A DNA stretch of 64,000 bases from contig JBANDB010000005.1 of NCBI GenBank assembly GCA_037576215.1, positions 5,766,001 through 5,830,000 on the forward strand, written 5' to 3'. This document shows positions 33,901 to 45,833 of this stretch, piece by piece (positions within the stretch are counted from its first letter, which is position 1; each line of letters begins with the position of its first letter). The notes beneath the pieces were generated by a model, which did no database searches, was not told where the DNA came from, and saw nothing but the letters and a program-made list of their open reading frames with translations. Origin of the DNA: Armillaria gallica. Lineage: Eukaryota > Basidiomycota > Agaricomycetes > Agaricales > Physalacriaceae. The translations under genes and the position numbers were made by a program.

Positions 33901-36029
33901 ATGGACGCCCCTCTTCTCATTTCACTTGTTCTCTTTGTTTACTTGGTCTATGCCTATTGTCGCAAGCAACGCGCTCTCTTGCCTCCTGGTCCTCCTGGTC
34001 TTCCGTTTCTCGGTAATGCTCTCGACATGGCCGTAAAGTACCCTTGGTTAAAATATGCTGAATGGAGTCGCCAATATGGTAGGTATTCCAGAAAACATAT
34101 TACTTGGTGCTCATCCCTTCAAGGCGATGTTATCTACCTCAATGCGGTGGGGCAGTCGATTATTGTGCTCAACTCAGCCAAAGCAGTTTTTGCTCTGCTC
34201 GACCAACGCGGCGGCATCTACTCAGATCGGCCGCGTCTAGTGATGGGCGGAGAGCTGTAAGCGAATCTTTGAGTGTACGAGACATTTCTGACATCTGTAA
34301 ATTACAGTGCCGGATACGTCCACAGTGTACCCCTCTGCCCTTACGGCACACGCTTACGGGAGTACAGAAAACTTATCCTTGAAGTAGTCGGACCCCGGAA
34401 GGTGCAGCAATGGCGGCCTATCGAGGAAGAGAAAACAAGGATATTTCTCGGAGCCCTCCTTGAATCCCCGGAAAAATTCCGCGACCATATCCGACAGTAA
34501 GGTTTGGTGGTTAACGCAATGGGTTTAACACTGAAGTCATTTGTAGTCATATCGCCTCCATAACTTTTCTCATATCACATGGGTACGACGTTAGGCCTGA
34601 GGATGACCCACTTGTCGAGCTCGCCGACCGTGGTGATCAAGGGTTTTCGGAGTCTACGACTGCGGGCGCTTTTCTAGTGGATTCCTTCCCTATCAGTAAG
34701 TCCAGTCAATTTCATCTCTTTAGATGATTCAACGATGACGTCGATTCCTAAGTGCTATATCTTCCGCGATGGTTGGGCTTTAATTGGATGAAGAAGGCTG
34801 AAAAGTTTCACAGAGATATGGAGGAACTTCGAGATATACCTTACAACTCCGTCAAGGAGCAAGTGGTTAGTACCGTCGCATATGTTTGTCGTGACGTCAG
34901 TGACCGACTGAACGCCATTCAATTAAAGATGAAAGGGACGGCCATACCTTCTTTTACCGCCAATCTCATTCAGCGATATAAAAATCCATCACCGTACCAG
35001 GAAGACGTTAACAAATGGGTTACGACTGGGTTCTATTCTGGTGAGTTCTCCGCGCTGTCCTCGGCGCAGGCGTCACAAACTTACCACATCTCCAATTATA
35101 GCTGGTGCCGACACAGTAAGCAGACACTATCCGTCTTCTCAACTGTAACTAATCAGCAAATTGCTGTAGACCGTATCATCCCTATGCTCATTCTTCCTGT
35201 ATATGACGCTTTTCCCAGACAAGCAGAAGAAAGCACAGGAAGAGATATCGCGCGTAGTCGGGTCCGCACGATTACCTGATTTCAATGATCGCGAAAGCTT
35301 GCCTTACGTTGACTCCTTACTGAAGGAAGTTCATCGATTGAATCCGGTTGGACCTCTGGCAGTACCACACAAGTCGACCAAAGATGACTCCTACAACGTA
35401 CGTTTGAACAGTACATTACCTCCTGCTCATACTCTGACGATCCCTTTTAGGGCTACTTGATCCCCTCTGGCTCTGTAGTGCTGCCTAACACATGGTACGT
35501 ACCTACAATCAAGAAGTTCTTAATTTCGGCTGACGATTTTTCCATAGGGCCGTAATGCATGATCCAGACACTTATCCGTCCCCCTTTGAATTCCTTCCCG
35601 AAAGATACTTGGAGCCCCAAAATGAAAGCAAAGGCATCAATCCAGATCCTCGAAAATTCGCTTTCGGATACGGTCGCAGGTCAGTGCTATTCATGGCTCC
35701 AGAATACTGGGAGATTTGTTAACAAATCCGTTGATAGAATTTGTCCCGGACAACTTCTCGCAGACGATGAGTTCTATATCACTGTTGCTGCTGTCCTCTC
35801 CGTGTTCAATGTTCTTCCGGAGTCCGATAAAGAACACGTTAGGCTTCCTGATTGGTCTCGGAGCGAGGGATACCTCTCATCTACCATTTCGTGCGTTTTA
35901 TATGTCAATCAGCATTCCGCTTTCCTCACGAGTCATGATAGGCATCCTGATCCTTTTAATTGTCGCATTGTACCGCGTTCGCGTGAGACCGAGCTACTGA
36001 TCCGCGCGAGCGACCCTTCAAGACTGTAA
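33901..36029 (+). CDS. Cytochrome P450 monooxygenase
   Basis: Multi-exon gene with all diagnostic P450 parts readable in one continuous spliced frame: an N-terminal membrane anchor MDAPLLISLVLFVYLVYAY, the proline hinge LLPPGPPGLPFLGNAL, I-helix AGADT-TVSS joined across an intron near 35115, K-helix ExxR in LLKEVHRLNPVGPL, PERF-type FEFLPERYLEP, and the heme loop FAFGYGRR-ICPGQLLAD across an intron near 35740 with the axial Cys. The C-terminus reads HPDPFNCRIVPRSRETELLI. It is an ER-bound microsomal enzyme needing a CPR partner. It resembles the large basidiomycete CYP groups that oxidise terpenoids, fatty acids or aromatics; the substrate is unknown. It lies between the two DUF6534 genes and beside AMP4, which could make it part of a pathway. 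About eleven introns of 48-70 nt; no frame break. Confidence 0.88.
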
Positions 36030-38779
36030 ACCATATCGCTTTCTGTATTCTTCCATTTTGAACACTGCTTGCTAATATCTCGTTCGTTGCATTGTTAATT
36101 AGCTACCCGCCTATACCCGGTCTTAAGACCATATAATTCGATGTTTAATATCTTACTAGTTGTTGGAAGGGAGCGATTAATTATTAGGCTTACCACCTTT
36201 TGAACACGTCGTTTTCATTATCAACGGTGATGGACGTGCGGAATTCATGCTGATCAGATGCCCCGCAAGAAATCATTGTCTTATGATCATCGGATCTTGA
36301 GTGGTGGCATGAACAGTACCATCCCTCCAGAGGTCCTCGCTCCCTCATTCTATCTCTTCATCACTAAAGCGGACGTCCATCAGGCGAAATAAATAAATCT
36401 CCTTGAAGACCAAATGAACACATTGCTAGGAAGCACCGAACATAGAGCACAGTGGCGCATTACCGCGCGTCGTCTTCAGTGTTCCTTTCCCACTGATTCC
36501 CACTAGTTCACACTCCACACTCGATCGCGAATCGAACAAACCTTAAAGGTTTCCGGCATCTAAGACTCCCTGAATGAGTAAAAGGCCGAGAAGAACCTTC
36601 ACTGGGCCAATGGCAAGTAAGTGATACTGGAACAACATTTCCTCATTCACGTGGGAAGGATATTCCAGTCGGACCGAGGGTTAACGTTCATTTTCAAGTG
36701 AATGGTGATGGTGGCCATAGATTCTCGAACGTTCAAACAACAAGGAAGAGGCTTCTCTGGACCGCTGTCCGAGTCCAATGTTGGGGCGACATGATAGTGC
36801 CGTTAAGGGCCCTGTCTCATTATGAAGAAGCCATATACCACGGCTCCGAAATCTGCATCAGCCAAGTAAGAGTGTCGCCAAACCCTCAGCAGCTTCCGAC
36901 GCGCCCTATGTGCCCCGACAGTGTTATCGAAGCAACGATGTGAATTTGGTTTGTGCGGACTCCAGACCGACCGATGAGAATGCCTTGCGTAAAATTTTGT
37001 TGGCGTCAGAAAGCTTTCCAGAGCTGTATATATAGGACGGACCGGGATAGGCCTAACGTTCTCAAAGAAAAAAGATACGAGGTCCCGGTTGTTAATAGCT
37101 AGCGAATTCGAGATTCAACAAGAGTGATTTTGAATCGTGTACTTCGACTCAACCCATAGGGTAAAGGTACAAGTATGAATCATCGACGCTAGGGAGATGC
37201 CAAGGAAGTACTGTCAAAGTGAATTTGTAAAAAGGTGATGGCTAGAATCTGGATCGACTCATCAAAGAAATGGATTTAAACAGTCTGTAGCGGTGGCGAA
37301 AATGCGCCGGAACAAAGAAGAGCCCTGTTGATTCTTCAATGCAGATTTCGGATCCGCACCTGCCGTTCATCTTAAGAAGCCAATCATGGCATATCTTTCT
37401 GCTGAATTTCTCCGAGGGACAATTACACGTCCCACGCTTGGGGGAACAATACTGAGCATCCTGGATATAGAACGTATGGCTAAGCCACGCTGCCCGCCAT
37501 TATGCTGATACGCGACGGAGGTGTATCGCGTGTATCACTTACCAGTCAAGCACTGGATGTCGACGGCCTCGGTTACCTTTGTGTCTCGGAGACCGCCGCT
37601 GCGCATAAAAACGTCGCCGACGTGTTTCTCCATGCCCTCGCTAACGCCTGCGAAACGCAAGAGAATCTTGGACAGTGGGAAACAGTGTCGTTAACATCTC
37701 GCGGAACACCACCGATCGTGTCCGACATACGAAGTTGACATCCGAGATGCTCGAACAAGTTTGTGAAGTGCAGTCGCGGGCCCTTCCCACTCAGTCTTTC
37801 GACGTCGTTTCCCCGTTACACGTACATTTTCTGGAAAGGCTTCATGACCGTGCTAGCTGGGTCCCAATCAGTACTCAATGTGATGATTTACGCGAATCAA
37901 GGATACTGTATGTCCACTGCAGGTCTGACAGATGTCACGTCGACTTTGGACGTTGTTGTTAGAGATTCTGCAGGGTGGTCGAGTACGACAAATTGCTCTG
38001 AAGTCAGCGGATGGACCTTTCGCAAAGGTCTATTAATGGCATCGGATATGTCGCACTCATCGAAACCGACAAAGTCGGGTACAGCTTCCAGGGGATGAGG
38101 AAGTCACCAAAATGGAAGAAGGTGATAACGTCGAATCTGACGACCAACGTTAGTGGCCCTTGTGCGGTAGTCAAGCAATCCCAGTGCGTACACGACGTCG
38201 ATGACCTTGCTCACGTTGGTGCATTCGACTGAGTCCCAGCGGAAAGATGTCGCAAGACGACTGCGGTACCACTGCGCACACAAAGACAATCGAGCGATTT
38301 TCTATTAGAGTGCTCTCTCGATCCATAACTCGCGATCCGCGGCATGAACGCGATTATCGTTCCAAAGCGTGCCCACGTTAATGTCGGACAAAGCTCGTCG
38401 GGTGGCTGGAGGTCATCCCGTAATACCCTACATCCGTCAATGTCTAAAATGGCGCAGCCAGTCATAGGCTGCTTCAGTTCCGAGTCCGATTTGCAGTGTC
38501 CTGATGACAGTGAATCCCTTCGTCTGTCAAGGGCTGTCTCCAGTATGGTGACGATGAGCGTTTCCTTCGCTATGAGTGAGCTTGTTTGAAGTTTCGAGAA
38601 TGGGTGCATAGAAGGCTGGAATCCATCACAAAGAGACGCTTTGAAGAAGGTAGTCAGGTTACACGCCTGGCCGCCCTCTCGGACGAACCATATTCCAGAG
38701 CTTCTATCGTACCACGGAGAGCTGGGCAACGAAGCTTGTCGATGTAGTTAGCGAGGCCCTGACATGTCGAGCGTACTTG
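36030..38779. other. Gene-poor stretch; possible transposon 3' remnants
   Basis: About 2.7 kb with no confident gene. The short frames at 36698-36943, 37502-37738 and 37675-38098 have no recognised domains. On the minus strand 38729-38211 gives 172 open codons directly beyond the transposase-like segment of the inverted-repeat arm, so it may be a decayed downstream part of that element; I see no DDE-type motif in it. Confidence 0.3.
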
Positions 38780-40920
38780 AACTGATATTACTGGCGAACT
38801 CCATGAAGACTTGATGGTATGCTCGACACGGTGATTTGTGTATTTCTTGAGGATGTGGTACGGGCAAATCGCCGAGACATATAAGCATCTTACCTAGGGT
38901 TTTCGACATTCGACCATGATATGAAACCGAAGGAGAGCAATAAACTCACCAGTGCTTTCTAGTGTGTTTGTCAGTCGCAGCTTCTGGGTGTCTTCCAGCG
39001 AAGTGATCTTGAACTCTCGCCAACGCCACTGACGCGGTCGCAAACTTGTGAAGGTTTAATGAAAAATGTGATGAAATTGGAAACGAGCGTCATAAGTAGA
39101 AAGCTACTCAAAATCAAATCCCTTAGAGACCAGCTCAAGAAAGAAAATACACATTGTCACGACCATCGACGATGAGACCTCAGACCAATCTGACGTCTGT
39201 AAATAAGGTCAGAAATCGACTTCGGTAACGCAAAATGGATAAAATGACGTACTCTTGCCTCCACTGCGGTATGCTAATGCTTTTCGTAAGTGTACCTCGA
39301 ATTAACGTCGATCATCGACATAGAGGCCAAGGGATCCGGGTTGTCGAGATACAACGCACTCGCTGGACGCCAAGCATCCGCACTGAGATCGCAGTATTTC
39401 GCGGGCTCGCTGTTGTCATCAACAGCTTGAGCAGACTTTGGAAAATGAAGGCGGTCAGAATCGATTGCTCTGCAATGCGATGAGAACATACCACGTCTGG
39501 CTTGATCGTACTGGGACCGATCTTCTCGCGGACAAAGGAGAGTGCCTTCTCGGAGAATGTAGCGTTCGCTGCGCCAAGAGGGTGCGAGTGATAATCGTTA
39601 TAGTTCCCTAGAACAATCGGAGTGTCCGGGTAGGTCTTGACTGTGATAGAGCAGAAGCAGTTGCCTTTGATGTGCTTAGGAGGACCAACATATCGGGGTG
39701 TGCATGGCTTGTGACGGGAGCAGTAAAAGGTATGTTCCGCCAACCACCTACGCTTCTTGAGGGGAGCCACGTTCACGGTGCTTGATAACACAAAGAATCT
39801 GATGCTATGAACGTGCTGCTCGTTCAAAAGCCAGGCCTGGAAATCCTCGATGGATGCCCATTCTCTTCCGTAGAGACAGGCATAGTACTTCTTGTCGTGG
39901 TCGAATCCTCTGCGGCCTTTGTCTAAGACTTGCTTGACGTCATGTTTCGACATTTTGGGAAGACTAGGAGGACATATCGAACACAGTGGGCTTGCGGAAC
40001 AGCAAGAAAGGGCGGCTCTGAGGACGTCTGCGGGTGGCATTGTATTTGAGCTGGAGGCAGTAAATGTTGTGCGGGATTGGTAAAGAACGTGGTTGATCGT
40101 GTTGAGCGAGTTATTGAGCGAGCTTCAGGCTACGCGACGAGGTGGGAGAAAGAGTGACAAGGTGATAAGAAACCGTCTCAACGTCTATAGCTTATATACG
40201 CGCATGTAGAGGAGATTACGGCAATCGCGAGGATTTGCTGATACCCGGAGCTGAACCGAAAATCCATTGTTAACTTGTGCTTATTGCATTTACACACTAA
40301 GTACAAGGAAGGGTTAGAGCAAGAATAGAGGTGCCATGTGAGATAACGTACACGGTACAATGACGGAAATCTCACCCACTCGACTGGCGCTACAATATGA
40401 ATCAGAGGAAGATACCATATGCGGTAACGTACGCGGCACAATGACAGCAACTGGGCGTAGCCAAACCACTGTTAGCAGCAATTCCTGTCCGGTCGTCTAA
40501 GCAGTTCCACCAGCACGTAGCGAATCGACGACCACATCGATCTGTTGGCGCCGATACCTTCGCGTAAGACAAGTATGCGATTGCTTGCAAAAGATTAGGC
40601 GTGAATTTAAGAACCGAAGTTATTGAAAAATGACAGTGTCAAGTGGGCTCCCCGTAGAGCTTTCGATACAGACTGCGGTCGTAGGGAATTACGAGCATCA
40701 CCCATTACGGAGCCGGGAGGGGGGAGGAGAGGTATTGCCTAGTATTGCTGCTAAGGTAGGTAAGTAGTGACAGCGGTAAACTGGAAGGGACCGTGGGAAC
40801 TTTGATATCGGGTTGACAAAAGATGTCGCGGCCCGGTGATCCGCTGTTCTTCCTTTTCTCCAAGTCGTTCCTGCTCTTGCGTGTCCAATACATCCAGGTG
40901 AGTGCTAATCCTGGATTCTG
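38780..40920. repeat. Arm B of long inverted repeat (partner 1-2060)
   Basis: Colinear reverse-complement match to 1-2060, including non-coding flanks on both sides of the transposase-like frame. It stops close to the AMP4 upstream region. The stretch 40080-40920 has no gene; it contains two similar GGTAACGTACGCGGCAC-type blocks near 40337 and 40420. Confidence 0.8.
39312..40040 (-). CDS. MULE/FAR1-type transposase N-terminal fragment
   Basis: Open frame of 242 codons starting MPPADVLRAALSCC. Residues about 40-75 include RRGFDHDKKYYACLYGREW, and about 95-160 include RRWLAEHTFYCSRHKPC, then a CFCSITVKTYPDTPIVL stretch and YNDYHSHPLGAANATFSEKA. The spacing of Cys/Cys and HxH fits the WRKY-GCM1/FAR1-like zinc-binding head found at the N-terminus of Mutator-like transposases in basidiomycetes. 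The following FVREKIGPSTIKPDVV also fits the segment after that head. Past residue about 180 the open frame probably runs through an intron. No DDE catalytic domain is visible, so it is a partial or domesticated copy. The broken partner is at 782-1545. Confidence 0.55.
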   Translation of the reverse strand: MPPADVLRAALSCCSASPLCSICPPSLPKMSKHDVKQVLDKGRRGFDHDKKYYACLYGREWASIEDFQAWLLNEQHVHSIRFFVLSSTVNVAPLKKRRWLAEHTFYCSRHKPCTPRYVGPPKHIKGNCFCSITVKTYPDTPIVLGNYNDYHSHPLGAANATFSEKALSFVREKIGPSTIKPDVVCSHRIAEQSILTAFIFQSLLKLLMTTASPRNTAISVRMLGVQRVRCISTTRIPWPLCR

Positions 40921-41114
40921 ACATTCATTAGTCTCATCCTACTGACTTTCAAACATAAATAAGTCACCGAGAGCAGAAAACAAGTTAATTGACTGCCGTC
41001 CAGGCGTGGGCACCCTCCCCACAAATTAGACCGTTCAGCTGACCATCAGACGGGTCAGATGTTTTACTGAAACTCCAGTAGCAACTTATCCGCAGCTATC
41101 CAGCTGCCACCACG

Positions 41115-43936
41115 ATGAACGCCAAAAGGTGGAATCCATGCTGTTCAGTGGAAGAAGGTTCGCTTACGGATTGACGCATTTCGCATGCTAACATGAATTT
41201 TTTCAGCGGACCGAATACTCACAGCACCGGGAAGTATACTCGAGATTGAAACTCGCGTGAGTATAGCCCAGGTAGCTGCAGAACGACGCCTGAATTCTGC
41301 GATCTAGGTAGTTGATGGCAGGGTCTCGAAGGTGTGGAAGAACCTTTGGCCATCAATAAGAGCGTTCTTCTTGCAGTCGATGAACGAACACGCCGAAAAA
41401 ACTTATGTAGTATTTGAGCAAGAACGCTATACCTTCCAGGAGATACTCAACGAGGCAGTTAAATGTGCTGCCATCTTCAGAGATGTTTACAGAGTTAAGA
41501 AGGGTGCGTGAACGGGGGCCGTTCGATGAGCTGCACCGAGACTCACTTCGGGCTTACATGCAGGTGACCGGGTAGTCATCTGCTCTCGAAATTTCCCGAG
41601 TTACTACATAGTGTTCTGGGCTTGCCGTACGTCAATATTTTGAATTCTAAGAGGTGTCCTCAAGTCCCGCCCCAGATCTTCTTGGAGCTGTCACTGCTCT
41701 TGTGAACGCGTAGAACCTGCTGTTATTATCCAGATGGTTTCCTTATTCGTATGCATGATAGATGGCTACCACTCGAGACACTTCGACACTGTATCACGCT
41801 CACAAATTGCTCGTTGATAATCCTTGACCCTGAGCGAGCTGATAAGATTGGACCAATTGCTACTGATCTTAAGCACGCATCGGGTGCGTCAGGATACCTC
41901 GTCGTCCAAGACCATGAGGGCAAAGGGTTTTGGGAGGGAATGGACACTTGGCGCACAATGCATTCCAAGTATGGCATGGATCCCAAAGGAATATTGCAAG
42001 ACGATCCTAAAGTGTCGCCTGACGATGACGCGATGATCATCTTTACGTCGGGAACTACTGGTCTTCCAAGTAGGTCTTATCGAGTTGTCTGTACATGAGC
42101 TCATACATCTTACCATTTATCACAGAAGGTGCTCTAAGCACGCAACGCGCACTCCTAAGCAGCCTTTTCAGTGTATGGTTTCAATCTGTGGATTATCGTC
42201 TCTTCTTCACAAATACTCGATAGAGAGCTGCTATGGCTGGAAGGGACGGCCTTCGACGAGGCCTACCATATTCTTCTCCACCACCAGTTTCAAGTCCGCA
42301 GCAGCAGGGTATACTGCTTCCCACACCTCTGTTCCATGTGACCGGAATCAGGACGAGCGTGAGTCGGTCTTTCGTCCTCGTCCACGAGATATCGATAAGC
42401 CAACGCCGATGCGTCTTCAGTTCACTGGGACTTCTCAAGGAATAAAGCTGGTTTTGATGCGGAAATGGAATGTGGAAGAAGGTATGGATTGGTTCCATCA
42501 CCGTCTTATGCGTCATTTCAATGCTTCTTTTCTTCAGCTATCAAGTAAACCATTTTTGCTCATTCTCGAAAGCTGTTAACGCAATTTTCTGTCTTAGATT
42601 GTGCAGAGCAGAAAACGTAACCTTCTTGGGGGGTCCGTGTCTGTCCATTGATTATGCCCTCCTCTAACCAGTCCACAGCGTACCCTCAACTGTGAGTGAC
42701 CTCGCCGACAGCACCCCGCCCGGGTTATCTATAAAAAATATCACGTTCGGTGGTGCTCCAGTACCGCCGTCTCTGGTGAAGAGATCAAAGCAAGCCTTTC
42801 CCCATGCAGTGTTGTATGTGGTCAAACCAATTCTTTCTGCATATAGTCTGACCACTTTCGCCGTAGCGGACAGGCATACGGTCTCACTGAGACCAACGCT
42901 GCTTCTGTAGGAGTCGGTGAGCAAAACATCTCTCAACTTCTATGATCCAAATGCCATTTTTATTGTAGTTGGACCTGACTATGTGGCAAGGCTGGATAGC
43001 TGGTGACCCCCTCTCTCTTATTTTCTTTGTGCGAACTCACCAAGTTTACAGCGGATTCATACTACCTCCCAACGACATTGTAATCGTGAAAGATGGTGTC
43101 AAGGCTGTCCCAAGAGAAGCAGGTGAGATATGGCTACGTGGCCCGAACATAATGAAAGGGTATTTTGGGGATCCAGGTGGGTTTATTTGTCTGATTTTTG
43201 ATTCGTAGAATGCACTGGCTTATGATCGAACTACTGTAGCCGCCACAGACAAGGTAGGCGAGGCAGGTGTTACTCGTGCACCCTCAAAGATCTTATTTCC
43301 GATACAGGTTCTCACGAAGGATGGGTGGTTCAAGACTGGTGATCTAGGCTGCATCGACGAAGAAGGTTACGTCTATATCAAAGACAGGATCAAAGACATT
43401 ATTATTCGTGGTGGAGAGAACGTCGTAAGTGCTACGTGATCGTGAATACCTTCAATCAATAACAATAGATGTGAAGGATTCCACTTCCGTTGAGAATGCC
43501 CTGTACACCGAGCCGGGTGTGTTGGAAGCGGCAGCGGTAGGCGTACCCGACGAACGGCTTGGAGAGTTGGTGACTGCGCTGGTTACTATCAAGCCTGGGT
43601 ATCACGGAAAGGTCGACGAGAAGAAACTTTTGGCGGTTGCAGAAAAACTGTAAGTGTTTCATTCGTTCCATCTCAGCTTAATTATACGAGGCTAATCCAT
43701 GGATAGGTTACCAAAGTTTGCGGTTCCGGTGATGATCATTTTGCACGATGGAGATTTTGGTATGTCTTTTTTGATGCCACATCAACATAGGCGTAATATT
43801 GATGGACCTGATGTAATAAGACCATACACCTTCTGGCAAGCTCGTCAAGACACAGCTGCGAAAGATAGCTCAGCAGGAGTGGGCACGGACTCGGAGATCG
43901 AGGCGGGATTTCGATGCCGGGAAATCTAAGCTATAG
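41115..43936 (+). CDS. AMP4: AMP-binding acyl-CoA-synthetase-like protein
   Basis: Start [15 protein letters not shown] (41115); first intron with GTTCGC donor; end [17 protein letters not shown] (stop 43934-43936). Core motifs all present: [10 protein letters not shown] (near 42050), PLFHVTG (near 42330), [25 protein letters not shown] (near 42890), [37 protein letters not shown] with [10 protein letters not shown] (near 43340-43425) and TPSGKLVK (A10 Lys). It ends in SKL, a canonical peroxisomal targeting tripeptide, consistent with acyl activation in peroxisomes. It is more diverged from AMP3/AMP5 than they are from each other. Divergently placed next to the inverted-repeat arm; the P450 lies about 5 kb upstream. 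Confidence 0.88.
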
Positions 43937-44411
43937 GTATACTTACTCGTGCCAGATCGTCAAAGCTTTGGCGTGTCAGAATACTCCATGGGTTTATCAT
44001 TAATTGACGGTGCGACCAGCAGAGCGAATTCAGCATCAACATTGTGTGACAGAATTATTTCAATGTGCGACGAGAACGAGGACGTTGTAAAGGGCGTACG
44101 AGCTGATCCAGCCGGCGTTCGAACTTGCATTGGCGCCAAGACTACGGCCATCACGTCTCCAAGCTGCTATATGTACATTTGGGTTTGACATTCATGTTTT
44201 GTTCACACCTCGTTCGCAGTTGAGAAGAAGTAATTTTGGGTATGAATTCTTACACATCGCACACCGGCACATTGCAATAAATAAACTAGAGCGGGTTTCC
44301 ATGCATGGTGTCAGCACAAAGAACGTACTCTATCAGTTACGCAGGGAAGGTCGTACTGTGGCTCGTCCCTGAGGGAAAATTAGCTCTAATAAAGCACATG
44401 AATCACCATGA
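43937..44411. other. Intergenic between AMP4 and DUF6534 B (tail to tail)
   Basis: 475 nt between two convergent genes; presumably holds both 3' ends. No repeat or RNA gene recognised. Confidence 0.4.
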
Positions 44412-45778
44412 CTAACACTCATTCGACCCATTGTCGAATACTTCTTTAGATATCACGACCACTGACACCTGGTCTTGCATCCCGTCCGCAGCGGGTGTGC
44501 CTTCCGTTGATTCGAAGGTGATATCCCCCATCGTAGTGGCCGTGATGCCCACATCAGTGAGAGACGTATAAGTATCCCGTCCACCTATAATTCGGAATCG
44601 CGAGTTCAGCACCATGTAAATGGTATTAGCATACAGCTTGGGAATGATGAAGGCCGTTGTCCCGTCTAATGCCTGATGAGGGAAGGCAAAAAAGAGGATA
44701 AGGTTAACCAGAGCGGCAACAGCTGAATGCATGTGAATAACGATGCTGGATCATGGTAGGGAGCGAATACCTGTCGCTGTTCCTGTTTCGATAATGAGAC
44801 GAATTAGTTTGGTGACTAGAATCTGGGTCTGATGGACACCGGTATCGCTGCGCATAAGCTACGAGACGATATGAACATCGTCGGAGATAGCTGAAGGAGG
44901 AAGAGCTCACGTAGTAAGTCATGCAGATAGCGATGAGAATATCACACAAGGCTGCAGCTCCGCCCCAAAGCTACGCGTGGATTAGCATAGTGAACCCTGG
45001 GACGCCGAGCGAATTACTACTTACTCCGATGGCAATAGATAACCTCGTGTTATGGGTGTCAGTGATATTCCGTGTTTGCAAACAGTAGACGCCTGTAATT
45101 ATAGCTGCCACGGAGCTGGTCAAGGATACCTGTAAATATATGAGCTAGACTGCCACAGGAAGATCGCGACAACGAACACAGGTGATGAATATTGGCACCA
45201 TTCGTGATCTTGACAATATGAGGATTCGGTATGCATAAAAGACCTGTCCGACACCAGCAACTGTGCATATTATAAATAACGGAAAGCAGACAGATGATGG
45301 AGGCTACACAAACCGACAGCGCCCATGATAGGGACAGTCAGCCAATTGAAATACATTCCAGTCAGGGCACCGATGTCGCCGAAGCCATACCCAAACTCTG
45401 CAAAGGCGTCATGGGTAACGAGCATCGTCTGAGCAAACTCGACAACGTAGATTCCATAGACAAGGCATTTTGTAGATTTTCTGTCGTTCGGAAATGCTAG
45501 ATAGTACAGATCTAACGGGAATGCATCAGGAACGGATGGACTAGAGAATGACTCGGAGCGACACACAAAGCTGCACAGAAAGTGTCCCGAAGAGTCCCCA
45601 GTGTAAGAGATAGGCAATGATCTAGATTACCGTGTCAGCAACTGAATGGACCAAACGCGCAATTTGGCAAACCAGAGGTCCGGACCTTGAACGAGATGAT
45701 TCAGTACACATCACTGCTTGATTCCACGATTGTAACTTACAGTTGTTGTATGGGGTAGCCTGCGGGGACGGGCTGCAT
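44412..45778 (-). CDS. DUF6534-type multi-pass membrane protein B
   Basis: Start MQPVPAGYPIQQL (45778) before a GTAAG donor. Helical segments in order: IAYLLHWGLFGTLSVQL, YYLAFPNDRKSTKCLVYGI with VVEFAQTMLVTHDAF, FGYGFGDIGALTGMYFNWLT then VPIMGAVG, GVGQVFYAYRILILS, VSLTSSVAAIITGVYC, LWGGAAALCDILIAICMTYY, TKLIRLIIETGTAT, and the last segment ALVNLILFFAFPHQ through NSRFRIIGGRDTYT. This is the classical DUF6534 layout of Agaricomycete seven-helix membrane proteins; the function is unknown. The C-terminal tail (to 44412) is hydrophilic. All exons read cleanly, unlike paralogue A, so this copy is probably intact. Confidence 0.8.
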
Positions 45779-45826
45779 GTTGCGCTTGTGATTGTTTTAC
45801 AAAACCTGAAGGGAGAGAACCTGTAC

Positions 45827-45833
45827 ATATATA
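45827..45833 (-). promoter_or_regulatory. TATA-like box of DUF6534 B
   Basis: ATATATA about 49-55 nt upstream of the start codon at 45778, read on the minus strand. Confidence 0.4.

Noticed and set aside
38211..38729. 172-codon minus-strand gene
   Set aside because: No motif and no conservation visible; it sits beside the transposase-like segment and may only be transposon debris.
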